A stretch of DNA of 64,000 nt from Pseudomonadota bacterium. Lineage in GTDB: Bacteria > Desulfobacterota > Desulfarculia > Desulfarculales > Desulfarculaceae. The DNA lies in contig JAHIND010000002.1 in assembly GCA_018896025.1 (NCBI GenBank), positions 1 through 64,000 of the forward strand, given 5' to 3'. Within the stretch, counting starts at the first letter, position 1. Every line of letters begins with the position of its first letter. The position numbers and the translations under genes were made by a program. Shown here in pieces: positions 62,712 to 64,000 of this stretch. Under the pieces are notes generated by a model, which saw only the letters and a list, made by a program, of their open reading frames with translations, was not told the origin of the DNA and searched no databases.

Positions 62712-63707
62712 TTATCTAGCCATGCCGGCAGGGAGGAAAAAGCCGTTTAGGTAAACATAAACGGACCCACTGCCGTTCCAGACGGCCTTGTAGGTCACCT
62801 GCTGGGATGAATCTGCGAACATCAACACGGCCTTGGAGTAGCTTCCGGGGCTGTTGATGGTGTCAAAGATAAGATGCCCATTCCCCGAGGTCGCGGGGGC
62901 GGGGGTCATCCAGACTTGATATTCCTGTGCATTACTTTGGCCGATATAGGCCAGGCCGAACCACATTAACGCGCCGAGAGGGGGCAGGCCCGTGGGGATA
63001 GCGGTGTCCGAGGTGGAGGGGCTGGAGGTGGCCAGGAAGTTAATGGAAGCGGTCAGATTCAGGCTTCGGCCATCGCAGAAGAAGTTGGCCAGGTTGCCCG
63101 CTCCATCGCTGCGTAGCACTCCGATCACCCGCTCAGTTCCAATGTACCAAGCCTTGTAAGTGTCGCTCCAGGAAGGGGCGGTGGCATCAAGGGAGATTTC
63201 CCCGGCGGTCAACTCATTGCCGGGCGCTGGGGCGGCCGCCTTGAGATAGAGCCAGGCGTTGGCTGAAAAGCCGCTCTGGCCGCTCTTGGTAAGAGTGGCC
63301 GGGATCTCATAGGGAGCCCCGCCGATATCCAAAGCGCCGCTGCCCAGGGTGAAGCTGGAAGAAGAGACCCAGGCGGGCAGGCATCCGGTGATGGCCGCCG
63401 GCGGACCGGCGTTGAGCACCCCATTGCGGGTGAGTTGCAGCACCGCCCCGTTGTTCTCGCCTCGCACCACCAGCTCAATGACCCCATCGATCTCCAGGGC
63501 CTGGACTGCGATCACCCCGGCCGGCGTCTCCACCACGGCGTCCTGGCCGATCAGGTAGCGCACCCGCCCCAGGCCGTCCAAATTGGCCTCTTTGAGCACG
63601 AGGGGATAGACGTTGTCCGCCTCGGTGGGGTGATCGCGGGAATAGAGATCAACGTTATAAGCGGGTCGCAAATCGCTCCCTGGAACATATCGCGCAAGAT
63701 CGCCCAT
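62712..63707 (-). CDS. Phage tail fibre/tail-associated-like protein
   Basis: A 331-residue, Gly/Ser/Ala/Thr-rich protein with few charged residues in its second half, many predicted beta strands and an aromatic-rich end (YKAVWNGSGSVYVYLNGFFLPAGMAR), as in receptor-binding or fibre proteins of phage tails. The N-terminus (ARYVPGSDLRPAYNVDLYSRDHPTEADNVYP) may attach to the tail. It overlaps the preceding gene by one base. Family not firmly recognised. Confidence 0.5.
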   Translation of the reverse strand: MGDLARYVPGSDLRPAYNVDLYSRDHPTEADNVYPLVLKEANLDGLGRVRYLIGQDAVVETPAGVIAVQALEIDGVIELVVRGENNGAVLQLTRNGVLNAGPPAAITGCLPAWVSSSSFTLGSGALDIGGAPYEIPATLTKSGQSGFSANAWLYLKAAAPAPGNELTAGEISLDATAPSWSDTYKAWYIGTERVIGVLRSDGAGNLANFFCDGRSLNLTASINFLATSSPSTSDTAIPTGLPPLGALMWFGLAYIGQSNAQEYQVWMTPAPATSGNGHLIFDTINSPGSYSKAVLMFADSSQQVTYKAVWNGSGSVYVYLNGFFLPAGMAR

Positions 63708-64000
63708 CAGGCAGCCTCCTTGTATCGCTCACCGCCGAACATGCCTGTGCCGTCAAAGCTCCAGCTGCCGTCAAACTTTCTGGCGGTGGTGCGGAAATAT
63801 CCGGTGTCCAAAATGGTCAACTTCATGCCTCCGGTGGCTGGGTCGCGCTCCACCTGCTCCACGCGGGCGATCTGGTAGGAAAGGGCCAGGCCGTCATCAT
63901 CTTTGAGCCAGTCCGAGCTCACCGTGAGGTAGTCGCCCCGCTCCACGTGGGCCAGGCGGCAATCGGGCACGGCCACCGCCCAGCGAGGCCGAGAGCGGCC
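63707..64000 (-). CDS. C-terminal part of a phage-type structural protein, cut by the window edge
   Basis: The frame is open to the window edge (98 codons visible): WAVAVPDCRLAHVERGDYLTVSSDWLKDDDGLALSYQIARVEQVERDPATGGMKLTILDTGYFRTTARKFDGSW and onwards. GTG codons at 63976 and 63970 could be starts, but the upstream frame looks coding, so I treat it as partial. The content (short strands describing a coordinate-like domain) fits tail or baseplate hub proteins only loosely. Confidence 0.45.
   Translation of the reverse strand, partial: GRSRPRWAVAVPDCRLAHVERGDYLTVSSDWLKDDDGLALSYQIARVEQVERDPATGGMKLTILDTGYFRTTARKFDGSWSFDGTGMFGGERYKEAA

Overview
The window looks like chromosomal DNA of an anaerobic, sulfate-reducer-like member of the Desulfobacterota (former Deltaproteobacteria). 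The reasons are a clostridial-type molybdenum nitrogenase operon with nifI1/nifI2 between nifH and nifD, rubredoxin, many universal-stress-protein (USP) and cytidylate-kinase-like genes under sigma-54 control, TAXI-TRAP and Liv transporters, and an iron-dependent alcohol dehydrogenase. This placement is inferred from gene content only. Most of 9.4-59.5 kb is clearly GC-rich; 1-9.3 kb and about 59.5-61.1 kb are visibly more AT-rich, and both window ends carry insertion-sequence debris.

Layout. 1-278: tail of a transposase. 580-8902 (+): stress module A, with a histidine kinase, an NtrC-type regulator, a perfect double-dyad enhancer and a sigma-54 promoter driving a USP-like gene, a cytidylate-kinase-like/BON-like/USP-like/membrane fusion, a TauE-type transporter, a lone receiver and two more USP-like genes. 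9160-16343: two degenerate tRNA-Glu-like sequences enclose a catabolic/transport island (cysteine-desulfidase-like, FmdB, PPC, DapA-like, TRAP-TAXI, GntR). 16502-18879: glycosyltransferase and UDP-galactopyranose mutase. 19080: rubredoxin. 19446-27121 (-): stress module B, a second version of module A with the same part list in another order and its own sigma-54 promoter. 27363: small exported protein. 27997-33262 (-): tripartite ABC efflux system whose periplasmic adaptor carries a cytoplasmic PAS domain. 33630: MscS channel.

34752-48975: nitrogen fixation region. An HMG-CoA-lyase-like gene precedes nifA; after a divergent lipoprotein gene come a sigma-54 promoter and nifH-nifI1-nifI2-nifD-nifK, a NifB-like gene lacking the radical-SAM cysteines, a thioredoxin-fold [2Fe-2S] ferredoxin, a GNAT acetyltransferase, nifE, nifN and nifB, ended by a strong terminator. 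NifA with sigma-54 is the expected activator; NifI1/NifI2 would control the enzyme after translation; NifB makes NifB-co, NifEN matures it and NifDK/NifH reduce N2.

49234-53152: potassium-channel-like protein, APC permease, thiM and thiE. 53687-60952: Liv-type ABC importer co-oriented with an iron alcohol dehydrogenase and divergent from an IclR regulator. 61063-61600: internally deleted IS3-type element inserted beside a second copy of the left-edge transposase tail. 61984-64000 (-): the end of a phage tail-like gene set that continues beyond the window.

The best candidates for an undescribed system are (1) the paired sigma-54-controlled USP / cytidylate-kinase-like / anion-transporter modules A and B, linked by a four-part fusion protein in A whose parts are separate genes in B, and (2) the radical-SAM-dead NifB paralogue inside the nif operon.
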